Shown here in pieces: positions 31,568 through 42,891 of a DNA stretch of 64,000 nucleotides (positions within the stretch are counted from its first letter, which is position 1; each line of letters opens with the position of its first letter). Both the position numbers and the translations under genes were made by a program. The notes under the pieces are model-generated. The model saw only the letters and a program-made list of their open reading frames with translations. It had not been told where the DNA came from and made no database searches. This DNA comes from Phytopseudomonas straminea (GTDB lineage Bacteria; Pseudomonadota; Gammaproteobacteria; Pseudomonadales; Pseudomonadaceae). The stretch is from NCBI RefSeq assembly GCF_900112645.1, contig NZ_FOMO01000004.1, forward strand, positions 484,418 through 548,417. Reading direction: 5' to 3'.

Positions 31568-33025
31568 TTACAGCAGCACCACATCATATTGTTCCTGGGA
31601 GTACATGGTTTCGACCTGGAACTTGATGGTTCGTCCTATGAATGCTTCAAGGTCGGCGACGTTGCCCGATTCCTCGTCGAGCAGGCGGTCGACCACCTTC
31701 TGGTTGGCCAGCACGCGGTAGCCCTCGGGCTGGTAGGCACGGGCCTCGCGGAGGATCTCACGGAAGATTTCGTAGCAGGTGGTTTCCGCGGTTTTCAGCT
31801 TGCCGCGCCCCTGGCAGTGGCTGCAAGGCTCGCACAGCACCTGTTCGAGGCTTTCACGAGTGCGCTTGCGGGTCATCTGCACCAGGCCCAGCTCGGTGAT
31901 GCCGATGATGTTGGTCTTGGCGTGATCGCGCTCCAGCTGCTTTTCCAGGGTGCGCAGCACCTGGCGCTGGTGCTCCTCGTCTTCCATGTCGATGAAGTCG
32001 ATGATGATGATGCCGCCGAGGTTGCGCAGGCGCAGCTGGCGGGCGATCGCGGTGGCCGCCTCGAGGTTGGTCTTGAAGATGGTCTCTTCGAGCGTGCGAT
32101 GGCCGACGAAGGCGCCGGTATTCACGTCGATGGTGGTCATCGCCTCGGCGGGGTCGATGATCAGATAGCCGCCGGACTTGAGCGGCACCTTGCGCTCCAG
32201 GGCCTTCTGGATCTCGTCCTCGATGCCGTGCAGGTCGAAGATCGGCCGCTCGCCCGGATAATGCTCCAGACGGTCGGCTATTTCCGGCATCAGTTCGGCG
32301 ACGAAAGCGGTGGCCTTGCCAAAGGTTTCCCGGGAGTCGACGCGGATCTTCTCGGAGCGCGGGCTGACCAGATCGCGCAGGGTGCGCAGGGCCAGGCTCA
32401 GGTCCTCATAGATCACCGAGGGCGTCGGCGCACTTTTCATCTGCTCGGCGATCTGCGTCCACAGGCGGCGCAGGTAGCGGATGTCGACGAGAATCTCCTC
32501 GGCCCGCGCGCCATCGGCCGCCGTACGCAGGATGAACCCGCCGGCTTCGGCGATGCCTTCAGCGGCCACGCAATCGGTGACCACCTGTTTGAGGCGTTCG
32601 CGCTCGGCTTCGTCTTCGATCTTCAGGGAGATGCCGACATGACTGGTGCGCGGCATGTACACCAGATAACGCGACGGGATCGACAACTGGGTGGTCAGGC
32701 GCGCGCCCTTGCTGCCAATCGGGTCCTTGGTGACCTGGACGGTGAGGCTCTGGCCTTCGTGCACCAGGGCGCTGATGCTCTCCACGGCGCTGCCTTCGCG
32801 GCTGGAAATTTCCGAAGCATGGATGAACGCCGCACGCTCCAGGCCGATGTCGACGAACGCCGCCTGCATGCCGGGCAGCACGCGCACCACTTTGCCTTTA
32901 TAGATGTTGCCGACGATGCCACGGCGCTGGGTGCGCTCGACGTGCACTTCCTGCAGGACACCGTTTTCCACCACCGCCACGCGCGACTCCATCGGCGTGA
33001 TATTGATCAGAATCTCTTCACTCAT
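31568..33025 (-). CDS. rng: Ribonuclease G
   Basis: Endoribonuclease that matures the 5' end of 16S rRNA and degrades some mRNAs. The 485-residue protein has an N-terminal S1 domain (~36-120), the 5'-sensor region and the DNase-I-like catalytic domain with Asp300 (TTIDVNTG) and Asp343 (IIIDFIDM), aligned with Asp303 and Asp346 of RNase E. The zinc-link cysteines (CEPCSHC, 398-404) are present. It lacks the long degradosome-scaffold tail of RNase E. The ATG at 33025 (MSEEILINITPME) is the conserved start. Confidence 0.97.
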   Translation of the reverse strand: MSEEILINITPMESRVAVVENGVLQEVHVERTQRRGIVGNIYKGKVVRVLPGMQAAFVDIGLERAAFIHASEISSREGSAVESISALVHEGQSLTVQVTKDPIGSKGARLTTQLSIPSRYLVYMPRTSHVGISLKIEDEAERERLKQVVTDCVAAEGIAEAGGFILRTAADGARAEEILVDIRYLRRLWTQIAEQMKSAPTPSVIYEDLSLALRTLRDLVSPRSEKIRVDSRETFGKATAFVAELMPEIADRLEHYPGERPIFDLHGIEDEIQKALERKVPLKSGGYLIIDPAEAMTTIDVNTGAFVGHRTLEETIFKTNLEAATAIARQLRLRNLGGIIIIDFIDMEDEEHQRQVLRTLEKQLERDHAKTNIIGITELGLVQMTRKRTRESLEQVLCEPCSHCQGRGKLKTAETTCYEIFREILREARAYQPEGYRVLANQKVVDRLLDEESGNVADLEAFIGRTIKFQVETMYSQEQYDVVLL

Positions 33026-33108
33026 GCGCCCATCTCTTGGCTGAGATGAAGCTGAAAGCAGCGGCGGGCTCATCGCGCCCGAACCATCGCAGCCTGCAAC
33101 CTCTTAGG

Positions 33109-33705
33109 TTATGCGCTGGCAGTCGTTTGCCAACACGGAATCGCGAATTGCGCGAGCAGTTCGGCAGTCTCGCACAACGGCAGGCCAACCACCGCTGAAT
33201 AACTGCCCTGCATCTGGCTGACGAACACTGCAGCCAGCCCCTGAATACCATAACTGCCAGCCTTGTCGCGCGGCTCGCCAGTGGCCCAATAGGCTTCAAT
33301 CTGTTTCCGGTCGAGAGGCTTGAAGCACACCGTGCTGGTCACCACGCGCGCTTCGGCGCGGCTATCACTGACCAGCGCGACGGCGGTCAGCACCTGATGC
33401 TCGCGGCCGGACAGCGCCCCCAGCGTGACCAGCGCATCCTCGCGGTCGACGGGCTTGCCGAGAATCCGGCCATCGAGCACCACGGCGGTGTCGGAGCCGA
33501 GCACCACGGCGTCGCGGCGATCAGCCAGAGTCGCGAGAGCAGCCTGAGCCTTGGCCCGTGCCAGGCGCTCGACGTAGGCCGCAGGCGCCTCGCCGGGCTG
33601 CGCGGTTTCATCGATGGGCACCACGTGGGTGGTGAAGGGGACGCCGATCTGCGCGAGCAGCTCGCGACGGCGCGGCGAAGCGGAGGCCAGGTAGAGCGTG
33701 GTCAT
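33109..33705 (-). CDS. maf: Maf-family nucleotide pyrophosphatase
   Basis: Maf protein of 198 residues; the YhdE branch hydrolyses dTTP and UTP and is thought to remove modified nucleotides. Motifs [10 protein letters not shown] at the N-terminus, the catalytic [17 protein letters not shown] with Asp, and the C-terminal [16 protein letters not shown] are all present. The ATG at 33705 is the usual [13 protein letters not shown] start. Its position between mreD and rng is conserved (mreBCD-maf-rng). Confidence 0.94.
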   Translation of the reverse strand: MTTLYLASASPRRRELLAQIGVPFTTHVVPIDETAQPGEAPAAYVERLARAKAQAALATLADRRDAVVLGSDTAVVLDGRILGKPVDREDALVTLGALSGREHQVLTAVALVSDSRAEARVVTSTVCFKPLDRKQIEAYWATGEPRDKAGSYGIQGLAAVFVSQMQGSYSAVVGLPLCETAELLAQFAIPCWQTTASA

Positions 33706-33739
33706 GCACAGGTCTCGCAATCAGGCGCTACAGCGCGGT

Positions 33740-34228
33740 TCAGTTGACTCGCATGCGCCGGTGCACGGCACGCAGCAGGGTGCACACCCAGGGCCAGAGT
33801 AGCGCGCTGACCAGAGCCGGCAGCACGAAGGCGAGGGTCGGCGGGCGGTTGCCGGTCAGGGCGTTGAGCCAGAGCTGCACCAGTTGAGCCACGCCGAACA
33901 CCACCAACAGCACCATGCTCTGCTGCCACATGGGAAACATGCGTAGGCGCTGATGCAGGCTGAGCACCAGAAAGGTGATCAGGGTGAGGATCAGCGCGTT
34001 TTGCCCCAGCAAAGTGCCATTGAGCACGTCGGCCAGCAGGCCGATGCAGAAGGCGCTGGTCATGCCGATGCGGTGCGGCACGGCCAGCACCCAGTAGGTG
34101 AGAAACAGCGCCAGCCACAGCGGTCGGCCGATTTCCATGAAGCGCGGCATGGCCGATACGCTGAGCAGCAAGGCCAGCACCAGACTGGCCCAGATCACCC
34201 AGAGGTTGCTCGAACGGGACGCGATCAT
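33740..34228 (-). CDS. mreD: Rod-shape determining protein MreD
   Basis: Inner-membrane protein of the MreBCD elongation machinery that helps position peptidoglycan synthesis along the cell. The 162-residue product has about five membrane helices (IWASLVLALLLSVSAM, LALFLTYWVLAV, MVLLVVFGVAQLVQLWL, and others). Length matches MreD. Its ATG shares one base with the mreC stop (TAATG). Confidence 0.95.
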   Translation of the reverse strand: MIASRSSNLWVIWASLVLALLLSVSAMPRFMEIGRPLWLALFLTYWVLAVPHRIGMTSAFCIGLLADVLNGTLLGQNALILTLITFLVLSLHQRLRMFPMWQQSMVLLVVFGVAQLVQLWLNALTGNRPPTLAFVLPALVSALLWPWVCTLLRAVHRRMRVN

Positions 34229-35217
34229 TAGCGGGGCTCCTCACCGTTGGGTGGCTCTACGGGCTGCACCTCCGGTGGCGGCGCCTCGACCGGTGGGGCG
34301 TCTTCGATAGGCGCTTCGGCGTCAGGACGGTGACGCGTCTGGCGGTCGACTTCTTCCTGAGCCTCCGCCGACTCGGCAGCACGCTGCGCCGGCGAACGCG
34401 GGTCGGTGAATACCAGCAGCATGTAGCGGGTGCGATTAAGGTTGGCGGTCGGCACGGCCCGGACGATGGCGAACGGCTGACCGGAGTCATGCACCACCTC
34501 GGTCACCGTGGCCACCGGATAGCCAGCCGGGAAACGCTGGCCAAGACCGGAGCTGACCAGCAGATCGCCTTCCTTGATGTCGGCGGTATCGGCGACGTGG
34601 CGCAGCTCGAGGCGTTCGGGGTTACCGGTGCCGGTGGCGATGGCGCGCAGGCCGTTACGGTTGACCTGCACGGGAATGCTGTGGGTGGTGTCGGTGAGCA
34701 GCAGCACACGGGAGGTGTAGGGCATCACCTCAACCACCTGGCCCATCAGGCCGCGAGCATCGAGTACCGGCTGGCCGAGCACCACGCCGTCCTTCTCGCC
34801 CTTGTCGATGAGAATGCGGTGGGTGAAGGGGTTGGGGTCGATACCGATCAGCTCGGTGGCCAGCACTTCATCGTCGACCAGCGCCGAGGAGTTGAGCAGT
34901 TCGCGCAGGCGCACGTTCTGTTCGGTCAGCGCGGCCAGCTTCTGCAGGCGGCGCTGCATCATCAGCTGTTCGGCCTTGAGCTTCTCGTTCTCGGCGGCCA
35001 GCTCGTTGCGCGAGCTGAGCTCCTGGGTGGCGCTTTCCCACAGAGTGACCGGCAGACGGCCAAGCCAGTACACTGGCTCGACGATCAGGCCGAGCTGGCT
35101 ACGAACCGAATGCAGGACGGTGAGACGGGCGTCGACGACCATCAGAGCGGCCGACAGCACGGCGAACACCAGCAGGCGAACACCGAGCGAAGGACCTTTG
35201 GCGAATAGCGGCTTTAT
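34228..35217 (-). CDS. mreC: Rod-shape determining protein MreC; start codon non-canonical
   Basis: Bitopic periplasmic scaffold of the elongasome that binds PBP2. The frame encodes an N-terminal membrane helix (LGVRLLVFAVLSAALMVV), a coiled coil (~residues 65-110, SSRNELAAENEKLKAEQLMM) and the MreC beta-domain, with a Pro/Glu-rich tail. The first ATG/GTG/TTG in frame is GTG at 35169, which would cut the helix and remove the conserved KPLFAKGPSLGVRLL segment. The ribosome-binding GAGG lies eight bases before an ATA codon at 35217, giving 329 residues. I annotate from ATA; the alternative is GTG 35169 (313 residues). Confidence 0.85.
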   Translation of the reverse strand: MKPLFAKGPSLGVRLLVFAVLSAALMVVDARLTVLHSVRSQLGLIVEPVYWLGRLPVTLWESATQELSSRNELAAENEKLKAEQLMMQRRLQKLAALTEQNVRLRELLNSSALVDDEVLATELIGIDPNPFTHRILIDKGEKDGVVLGQPVLDARGLMGQVVEVMPYTSRVLLLTDTTHSIPVQVNRNGLRAIATGTGNPERLELRHVADTADIKEGDLLVSSGLGQRFPAGYPVATVTEVVHDSGQPFAIVRAVPTANLNRTRYMLLVFTDPRSPAQRAAESAEAQEEVDRQTRHRPDAEAPIEDAPPVEAPPPEVQPVEPPNGEEPR

Positions 35218-35298
35218 GGTGATTACCTCGTAGCCTGCCCGGAAGCTGCATGCGGCGCGATGGTAGCTTCCGAGCTGCTGCAGCGTGAGGCGTGCGGC

Positions 35299-36664
<1,366 letters not shown>

Positions 36665-36952
36665 ATGGCGCTTGAACGCTCCGAGGTGGAAAAGATCGCA
36701 CACCTGGCCCGCCTGGGCCTGAGTGACAGTGAACTGCCACAGACCACCGCAACCCTCAACAGCATTCTGGGCCTGATCGACAACATGCAGGCGGTCGACA
36801 CCACCGGCATCGAGCCCCTGGCCCACCCGCTGGAAACCACCCAGCGCCTGCGTGCCGACGCCGTTACCGAAGCGAACCAGCGCGACGCCTATCAGGCCAT
36901 CGCCCCGGCCGTGGAAAGCGGCCTGTACCTGGTTCCCAAAGTCATCGAGTAA
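36665..36952 (+). CDS. gatC: Asp-tRNA(Asn)/Glu-tRNA(Gln) amidotransferase subunit GatC
   Basis: Small subunit (95 residues) that ties GatA and GatB together in the transamidosome making Gln-tRNA(Gln) and/or Asn-tRNA(Asn). Sequence [21 protein letters not shown], then [20 protein letters not shown] and a C-terminal YLVPKVIE is typical GatC. GGGAG precedes the ATG. It starts the gatCAB operon; gatA follows by 15 bases. Confidence 0.97.
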   Translation: MALERSEVEKIAHLARLGLSDSELPQTTATLNSILGLIDNMQAVDTTGIEPLAHPLETTQRLRADAVTEANQRDAYQAIAPAVESGLYLVPKVIE

Positions 36953-36967
36953 GGAAAGCCTTCCGCC

Positions 36968-38419
36968 ATGCATCAATTGACCCTGGCCGAGATCGCCCGC
37001 GCACTCGCCGACAAGCAATTCTCCTCCGCCGAGCTGACCCAGAGCCTGCTGAGCCGCGTCGAGCAGCTCGATCCGCAGCTCAACAGCTTCATCACCGTCA
37101 CCGCCGACCAGGCCCTCGAGCAGGCCAAGGCCGCCGACGCCCGCCGCGCTGCGGGTGAAAACGGTCCGCTGCTCGGCGCGCCGATCGCCCACAAGGACCT
37201 GTTCTGCACCCAGGGCGTGCTGACCAGTTGCGGCTCGAAGATCCTCACCGGCTTCAAGGCGCCCTACGACGCCACCGTGGTCGACAAGCTCAAGGCTGCC
37301 GGTACCGTCAGCCTCGGCAAGCTGAACATGGACGAGTTCGCCATGGGCTCGGCCAACGAATCCAGCCACTACGGCCCGGTCAAGAACCCCTGGGACACCA
37401 GCCGTGTACCCGGTGGTTCCTCCGGCGGCTCCGCGGCTGCCGTGGCGGCACGGCTGATTCCGGCCGCCACCGGCACCGATACCGGCGGCTCGATTCGCCA
37501 GCCGGCCGCGCTGACCAACCTCACCGGCATCAAGCCGACCTACGGTCGGGTGTCGCGCTGGGGCATGATCGCCTACGCCTCCAGCCTCGACCAGGGCGGC
37601 CCGCTGGCCCGCTCTGCCGAGGATTGCGCCCTGCTGCTCGGCGCCATGGCCGGTTTCGACCCGAAGGATTCGACCAGTGTCGATCAACCGGTCGATGACT
37701 ACCTGGCCGCCCTCGCCCAGCCACTGGCGGGCCTGCGCATCGGCCTGCCCAAGGAGTACTTCGGTGCCGGCCTGGACGCGCGCATCGGCGAGAAAGTCAT
37801 GGCCGTGGTCGAGGAGCTGAAGAAGCTCGGCGCAACCGTCAAGGACATCAGCCTGCCGAACATGCAGCATGCCATCCCGGCCTACTACGTGATCGCCCCG
37901 GCCGAGGCCAGCTCCAACCTGTCGCGTTTCGACGGCGTGCGTTTCGGCTATCGCTGCGAAAACCCGAAGGACCTGCAGGACCTGTACAAGCGTTCCCGTG
38001 GCGAAGGCTTCGGCGAGGAAGTGAAGCGCCGCATCATGGTCGGCACCTACGCGCTGTCCGCCGGCTACTACGACGCTTACTACATCAAGGCCCAGCAGAT
38101 CCGCCGACTGATCAAGAACGACTTCGTGGCGGCCTTCAAGGACGTCGACGTGATCCTCGGCCCGACCACGCCGAACCTGGCCTGGAAACTCGGCGAGAAG
38201 AACGCCGACCCGGTCTCCGCCTACCTGGAAGACATCTACACCATCACCGCCAACCTGGCCGGCATTCCCGGCCTGTCGATGCCGGCCGGCTTCGTCGATG
38301 GCCTGCCGGTGGGCGTGCAGTTGCTCGGCAACTACTTCCAGGAAGGTCGTCTGCTCAACGTCGCGCACCAGTACCAGCAGGTCAGCGACTGGCACAAACA
38401 AGCACCGAGCGGATTCTGA
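36968..38419 (+). CDS. gatA: Asp/Glu-tRNA amidotransferase subunit GatA
   Basis: Glutaminase subunit that releases ammonia from glutamine. The 483-residue amidase-signature enzyme shows the catalytic lysine in [11 protein letters not shown] and the Ser-rich loop [15 protein letters not shown] with [14 protein letters not shown], giving the Ser-cis-Ser-Lys triad. Length is normal. It is 11 bases before gatB, so stoichiometric expression is expected. Confidence 0.98.
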   Translation: MHQLTLAEIARALADKQFSSAELTQSLLSRVEQLDPQLNSFITVTADQALEQAKAADARRAAGENGPLLGAPIAHKDLFCTQGVLTSCGSKILTGFKAPYDATVVDKLKAAGTVSLGKLNMDEFAMGSANESSHYGPVKNPWDTSRVPGGSSGGSAAAVAARLIPAATGTDTGGSIRQPAALTNLTGIKPTYGRVSRWGMIAYASSLDQGGPLARSAEDCALLLGAMAGFDPKDSTSVDQPVDDYLAALAQPLAGLRIGLPKEYFGAGLDARIGEKVMAVVEELKKLGATVKDISLPNMQHAIPAYYVIAPAEASSNLSRFDGVRFGYRCENPKDLQDLYKRSRGEGFGEEVKRRIMVGTYALSAGYYDAYYIKAQQIRRLIKNDFVAAFKDVDVILGPTTPNLAWKLGEKNADPVSAYLEDIYTITANLAGIPGLSMPAGFVDGLPVGVQLLGNYFQEGRLLNVAHQYQQVSDWHKQAPSGF

Positions 38420-38430
38420 GGAACACTTTT

Positions 38431-39879
38431 ATGCAATGGGAAACCGTCATCGGGCTCGAGATTCACGCTCAGCTCAGCACCCAATCGAAGATCTTCTCGG
38501 CCAGCGCCACCACCTTCGGCGCCGAGCCCAACACCCAGGCCAGCCTGGTCGACCTCGGCATGCCCGGCACCCTGCCGGTGCTCAACGCCGAGGCCGTGCG
38601 CATGGCCTGCCAGTTCGGCCTGGCCATCGATGCAGAGATCGCCGAGCGTAACGTCTTCGCGCGCAAGAACTACTTCTACCCGGACCTGCCGAAGGGCTAC
38701 CAGACCAGCCAGATGGATCATCCCATCGTGGGCAAGGGCTTCCTCGACATCACCCTGGAAGACGGCACCGTCAAGCGTATCGGCATCACCCGCGCGCACC
38801 TCGAAGAAGACGCCGGCAAGAGCCTGCACGAAGACTTCCAGGGCATGAGCGGCATCGACCTGAACCGCGCCGGCACGCCGCTGCTGGAAATCGTCTCCGA
38901 ACCGGACATCCGTTCGGCCAAGGAAGCGGTGGCCTATGTGAAGGCCATCCACGCACTCGTCCGTTATCTGGGTATCTGCGACGGCAACATGGCCGAAGGC
39001 TCGCTGCGTTGCGACTGCAACGTGTCGGTACGCCCTAAGGGCCAGGCCGAGTTCGGCACGCGCGCCGAGATCAAGAACGTCAACTCCTTCCGCTTCATCG
39101 AGAAAGCCATCAACCATGAAGTGCAGCGCCAGATCGAGCTGATCGAGGACGGCGGCAAGGTGGTGCAGGAAACCCGCCTGTACGATCCCAACAAGGATCA
39201 GACGCGCTCCATGCGCAGCAAGGAAGAAGCCAACGACTACCGTTACTTCCCCTGCCCGGACCTGCTGCCGGTGGTGATTGAGCGCAGCTTCCTCGACGAA
39301 CTGCGCAGCCAACTGCCCGAGCTGCCGCCGCAGAAGCGCGAGCGTTTCGAGAGCCAGTTCGGCCTGTCCACCTACGATGCCAGCGTGCTCAGCGCCAGCC
39401 GCGAAATGGCCGACTACTTCGAAGCCGTCGAAAAGACCTGTGGCGATGCCAAGCTGTCGGCCAACTGGGTGATGGGCGAGCTGTCCAGCCTGCTCAACAA
39501 GGAAGGCCTGGAGATCGAGCAGTCGCCGGTGTCGGCCGAGCAACTGGGCGGCATGATCCTGCGCATCAAGGACAACACCATCAGCGGCAAGATCGCCAAG
39601 ATGGTCTTCGAGGCCCTGGCTGCCGGTGAAGGCGCAACGGCCGATGAAGTGATCCAGAAGAAGGGCCTCAAGCAGGTCACCGATTCCGGCGCCATCGAGA
39701 CGATGCTCGACGAAGTGCTGGCGGCCAACGCTGAGCAGGTCGAGCAATACCGCGCCAGCGACGAAGCCAAGCGCGGCAAGATGTTCGGCTTCTTCGTCGG
39801 CCAGGCCATGAAAGCCTCCAAGGGCAAGGCCAACCCGGGGCAAGTGAACGAACTGCTGAAGAAGAAGCTCGAAGGTTGA
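38431..39879 (+). CDS. gatB: Asp/Glu-tRNA amidotransferase subunit GatB
   Basis: Kinase/amidase subunit that phosphorylates the misacylated tRNA and transfers ammonia. The 482-residue product has [20 protein letters not shown], the [15 protein letters not shown] segment, [15 protein letters not shown], the [12 protein letters not shown] motif and a C-terminal YqeY-like tRNA-binding domain (~335-482). AGGA precedes the ATG. A strong terminator follows. Confidence 0.98.
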   Translation: MQWETVIGLEIHAQLSTQSKIFSASATTFGAEPNTQASLVDLGMPGTLPVLNAEAVRMACQFGLAIDAEIAERNVFARKNYFYPDLPKGYQTSQMDHPIVGKGFLDITLEDGTVKRIGITRAHLEEDAGKSLHEDFQGMSGIDLNRAGTPLLEIVSEPDIRSAKEAVAYVKAIHALVRYLGICDGNMAEGSLRCDCNVSVRPKGQAEFGTRAEIKNVNSFRFIEKAINHEVQRQIELIEDGGKVVQETRLYDPNKDQTRSMRSKEEANDYRYFPCPDLLPVVIERSFLDELRSQLPELPPQKRERFESQFGLSTYDASVLSASREMADYFEAVEKTCGDAKLSANWVMGELSSLLNKEGLEIEQSPVSAEQLGGMILRIKDNTISGKIAKMVFEALAAGEGATADEVIQKKGLKQVTDSGAIETMLDEVLAANAEQVEQYRASDEAKRGKMFGFFVGQAMKASKGKANPGQVNELLKKKLEG

Positions 39880-39887
39880 GCGATTTG

Positions 39888-39913
39888 AAAACGCCGGGAT
39901 TGCCCGGCGTTTT
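39888..39913 (+). terminator. Terminator after gatB
   Basis: AAAACGCCGGG-ATTG-CCCGGCGTTTT: a perfect seven-base-pair GC stem plus A/T flanks, ending in a T-run nine bases after the gatB stop. Confidence 0.92.
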
Positions 39914-39945
39914 CATGTCTGATGGATGGCAAAGGGAGAACAACG

Positions 39946-40347
39946 ATGCGAGGACTGTCGATTGTGCTGGTGCTGTTCAGCCTGCTGCTCGCCGGCTGCA
40001 GCACGCCCCGTGGCGGCCTGCCCTATGGCAGCTATGACAGCAGCGTGGCCGGCGACTACCGCGCTGAAGGCAAGGCCTCGTATTACGGCCGCGCGCACCA
40101 CGGCAACAAGACCGCCAGCGGCGAGCGCTTCGACCAGAACGCGCTGACCGCCGCACACCGCACCCTACCCTTCGGCACCATGGTTCGGGTTACCAACCTC
40201 GACAATGGCCAGAGCGTGGTGGTGCGCATCAACGACCGAGGCCCCTTCGCCCGCGGGCGCATCATCGACGTGTCGCGCAAGGCGGCCGAGTCGTTGGATA
40301 TGCTCAAGACGGGCGTGGCGCCGGTGCGGGTGGAAAGCCTGAAGTAA
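39946..40347 (+). CDS. RlpA-family lipoprotein with DPBB domain
   Basis: Lipoprotein of 133 residues made mostly of a double-psi beta-barrel, as in septal lytic transglycosylase RlpA. The signal [15 protein letters not shown] has a lipobox LAGC. The barrel has [34 protein letters not shown] and [19 protein letters not shown], including the catalytic-type His and Asp. No SPOR domain is present, so septal targeting through denuded glycans, as in full-length RlpA, is unlikely. The ATG at 39946 follows AGGGAGAA; an in-frame start eight codons earlier lacks a ribosome-binding site. Confidence 0.9.
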   Translation: MRGLSIVLVLFSLLLAGCSTPRGGLPYGSYDSSVAGDYRAEGKASYYGRAHHGNKTASGERFDQNALTAAHRTLPFGTMVRVTNLDNGQSVVVRINDRGPFARGRIIDVSRKAAESLDMLKTGVAPVRVESLK

Positions 40348-40423
40348 GACGGAGGGGTTGCTCATGATCTCTCAGGCAGCGTAAAGGACTGCTACAAAAC
40401 AAAAGCGGACATCGTTGCTTTAC

Positions 40424-40478
40424 CTGTGGGGACGGGCCATGCCCGTGATTTTTTCGCGGGCATGGCCCGCTCCCACAG
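40424..40478. repeat. REP-like inverted repeat
   Basis: Two 22-base arms (40424-40445 and 40457-40478) pair at 20 of 22 positions around an 11-base loop; the arms carry CTGTGGG...CGGGCCATGCCCG. Such repetitive extragenic palindromes are common in Pseudomonas intergenic DNA. It lies between the RlpA-type gene and the 3' end of the LysR gene. Confidence 0.8.
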
Positions 40479-40552
40479 ATGGGCCTTATGGCTGCTACCG
40501 CCACTTCGCAGGCAAAGCGCTGAACTTCAACCTGAAAATCGTGAGCAGACGC

Positions 40553-41413
40553 CTACAACGCCGGATCCCAGCGCTGCGACCAGTCGGTATCTTGCGCAGC
40601 GATCTCGCGCAGCAGCTCGAAGCTTTGCTGCAGGGCTGCCGAATCCCGCTCGCGGGAATACACCAGATAGGTCGGGTAGCTGAACTCTGGCGCCCTGGGC
40701 ACCCGCTCCAGTACCTTCTTGTCCAGGTAGCTCTGCACAACGCGCGTGCGGAAGTAGCCCGAGCCGCCGTGCTCCAGGATGTATTGCAGGGCCAGCGGCC
40801 CGAGATTGAAGGACACCGGTGCCCGCGCCTTGTCCGGCAGGGCGCGGTCGTGCTGGGCGCGGAAGCTGTCGCTCCAGTCGATATAGACGTAGGGCTCCGG
40901 GTTTGCCGCACGGACCAGAATCAGCTTTTCCTCGAGCACCTGCTCGACCTGCACGCCGGCCCAGTAGGTGGGCTGGTAGACCAGCGCCGCGTCCATCACG
41001 CCCATTTCCACCTGCCGCAACAGGCTGGCGCATTCGGCCACCTGGGCGCGCACCGCGTAGCCGTCGACGCCCTCGCGGATGGCGCTGACCCAACGCAGCA
41101 TCAGCGGATTGCACAGGCTCACCTCGCCGCCGATATGCAGCACGTTGTGATAACCGTCCGGCAACGGCAGGTCGCGCTGCGCGGCCTCCCAGGTCTGCTG
41201 GATCTGGTTGGCGTAGGTGACGAACGCCTCGCCATCGGGCGTCAGCCGCGCGCCAGCGCGATTGCGCACGAACAGCATGCTGCCCAGATGACTTTCCAGC
41301 TTCTGGATACGCGCGGTGATCGCCGTCTGGGTGACGTGCATGCGCTCGGCGGCGGCGATGAAACTGCCGCTACGGACGATTTCCAGAAAGGTACGGGTAA
41401 GGTCGATATCCAT
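40553..41413 (-). CDS. LysR-family transcriptional regulator
   Basis: 286-residue regulator with an N-terminal winged helix-turn-helix (FLEIVRSGSFIAAAERMHVTQ, then TAITARIQKLESHLGSMLF) and a periplasmic-binding-type effector domain. Target and ligand are unknown. It reads in the same direction as the HPP/CBS gene and starts 89 bases after that gene's stop, so it does not show the usual divergent LysR-target layout. From memory, PAO1 lacks this gene and the HPP gene at this place, suggesting a local insertion between the RlpA-type gene and magF. Confidence 0.88.
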   Translation of the reverse strand: MDIDLTRTFLEIVRSGSFIAAAERMHVTQTAITARIQKLESHLGSMLFVRNRAGARLTPDGEAFVTYANQIQQTWEAAQRDLPLPDGYHNVLHIGGEVSLCNPLMLRWVSAIREGVDGYAVRAQVAECASLLRQVEMGVMDAALVYQPTYWAGVQVEQVLEEKLILVRAANPEPYVYIDWSDSFRAQHDRALPDKARAPVSFNLGPLALQYILEHGGSGYFRTRVVQSYLDKKVLERVPRAPEFSYPTYLVYSRERDSAALQQSFELLREIAAQDTDWSQRWDPAL

Positions 41414-41502
41414 GGTCGCTGGGCCAGCCCGATTGGCGCTGGCGATTCCTCAAGCCTGATCCGGCGCCCAGTGTACGGGCGCGCGGCGGATCATTCGATG
41501 CT

Positions 41503-42633
41503 TCAATCGAGGTGTCTGAGCAGGTCGCGGTGCAGCGCGGCGACCAGGTCGGTCTGGGTGATCACCCCGACCAGCCGGCCCTCGTCGAGCACCGGCAGGC
41601 AATGCAGGCCGTCGTCGGAGAGCAACGCGATCAGGTCGACGACATGGGTATCGACATCCACCGTGCGCACCGGCGCGGTCATCAGCTCGCCCAGCGTCTG
41701 CTTCTTCTGCAGGCCGAGGATCGCTCGCAGGTTGAACGTATTGGCCCGCGTGGCGCTGACCAGATCGACCAGGCTGACGATACCGACCAGCCTGCCGGCG
41801 TCGAGAATCGGCAGCGCCTTGAGGCCGTGATGGGTGAGCAGGTACAGGCCCTTGGCGACCGCCGTTTGCGGCGTGGCGTGGATCAGGTCGCGGGACATCA
41901 TCTGCCCGGCACGGATCTCGCCCGTGCTGCGGCGCAGCGCGTGCTTCTCGGTGCTGCGCACGATCAGCTCGAGGTCTTCACGGGTGATGTCGACGAAGGA
42001 ACCCAGTTCGTCAAGGGCGTAGTCCAGGTCATCGGCGTTGATGCCGGCGCGCTCGCTCGGCAGCGGGTCGCGGGTGTGATGCACCGCAGGCGTGCCGGGG
42101 TGCGGGCGCGGATACGGCACGCGGGTCAGGTTGTTGTAGAGCAGCGCGCAGGCCAGGAGCCCGACGCCGGCGGTCATCGCCGCCAGCGCCGGCTGCCAGA
42201 ATGGCTCGCCCGACAGCGGTGTGGCGAACACCATGCAGAAAGCGATGGCCCCGCCCGGCGGATGCAGGCAGCGCAGCGGGCACATCAATAGCAGGCTCAG
42301 GCCCAGGGCCAACGCCGCGCCGAGCAGGCTGTGATCGATGAAATGGGTGATCGTCAGTGCGACGGCACTGGCGCACAGGTAGCTGCCGAGAATCGACCAG
42401 GGCTGGGCCAGAGCCCCCGAGGACACGGCGAACAGCAGCACGGCCGAAGCCGCCAGGGGGCCGGAGAAATGTACCGCCATGTGCAAGCCGAACAACTGGC
42501 TGCATACCCAGGCGCTGAACAGGAACCCGGCAGCGGCACCAAAGGCGGCGCGGCTCCACTCACGAGGACGGGTGTGCAGGGCATCAGGCAGAAAGGCGGA
42601 GAGCCATTGGGGGAAATGCGCGTGGGACTTCAT
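41503..42633 (-). CDS. HPP-family membrane protein with CBS-domain pair
   Basis: 376-residue inner-membrane protein. The N-terminal half is an HPP domain with about four to five helices and the signature CLHPPGGAIAFCMV. The C-terminal half holds two CBS domains (MMSRDLIHATPQTAVAKGLY..., LMTAPVRTVDVDTHVVDL...), each ending in LVGIVSLVDLV or LVGVITQTDLV, likely binding adenine nucleotides. Some HPP proteins transport nitrite; the substrate here is not shown. The ATG at 42633 follows a weak GGTAG; the frame is open 48 codons further upstream through hairpin-forming DNA, which I treat as leader. Confidence 0.88.
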   Translation of the reverse strand: MKSHAHFPQWLSAFLPDALHTRPREWSRAAFGAAAGFLFSAWVCSQLFGLHMAVHFSGPLAASAVLLFAVSSGALAQPWSILGSYLCASAVALTITHFIDHSLLGAALALGLSLLLMCPLRCLHPPGGAIAFCMVFATPLSGEPFWQPALAAMTAGVGLLACALLYNNLTRVPYPRPHPGTPAVHHTRDPLPSERAGINADDLDYALDELGSFVDITREDLELIVRSTEKHALRRSTGEIRAGQMMSRDLIHATPQTAVAKGLYLLTHHGLKALPILDAGRLVGIVSLVDLVSATRANTFNLRAILGLQKKQTLGELMTAPVRTVDVDTHVVDLIALLSDDGLHCLPVLDEGRLVGVITQTDLVAALHRDLLRHLD

Positions 42634-42654
42634 CGCTACCGTCGAAAAGATCGA

Positions 42655-42695
42655 GCCTCTCAAATGAGAGGCCCGCTGGGGACCGCTGGAAGCGG
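42655..42695 (-). promoter_or_regulatory. Two-hairpin leader before the HPP/CBS gene
   Basis: Within 65 bases of the HPP start codon lie two stems: GCCTCTCA/TGAGAGGC (42655-42672, perfect eight pairs with a two-base loop) and CCGCT/AGCGG (42683-42695). The first is followed on the transcript by TCGATCTTTTC, resembling a weak attenuator. It could control HPP expression; no known riboswitch class was recognised. Confidence 0.45.
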
Positions 42696-42891
42696 CTGGC
42701 AGGAGCATCCGTCCCTGGATGATGTACTCGTCTGTTTGCAACCTTGCCCGCCCCGGCAGAGAAACCGTGGCGAGCAATGGAGCTGAGTGTGACTAAGGGA
42801 TTCAGCGCGATCAAACGAATAATAATGAAGAATGGATAAGCTTTTTTTGATACCAAACGACACGCATCACGCCTGTAGCCCGGGTTGAAGA

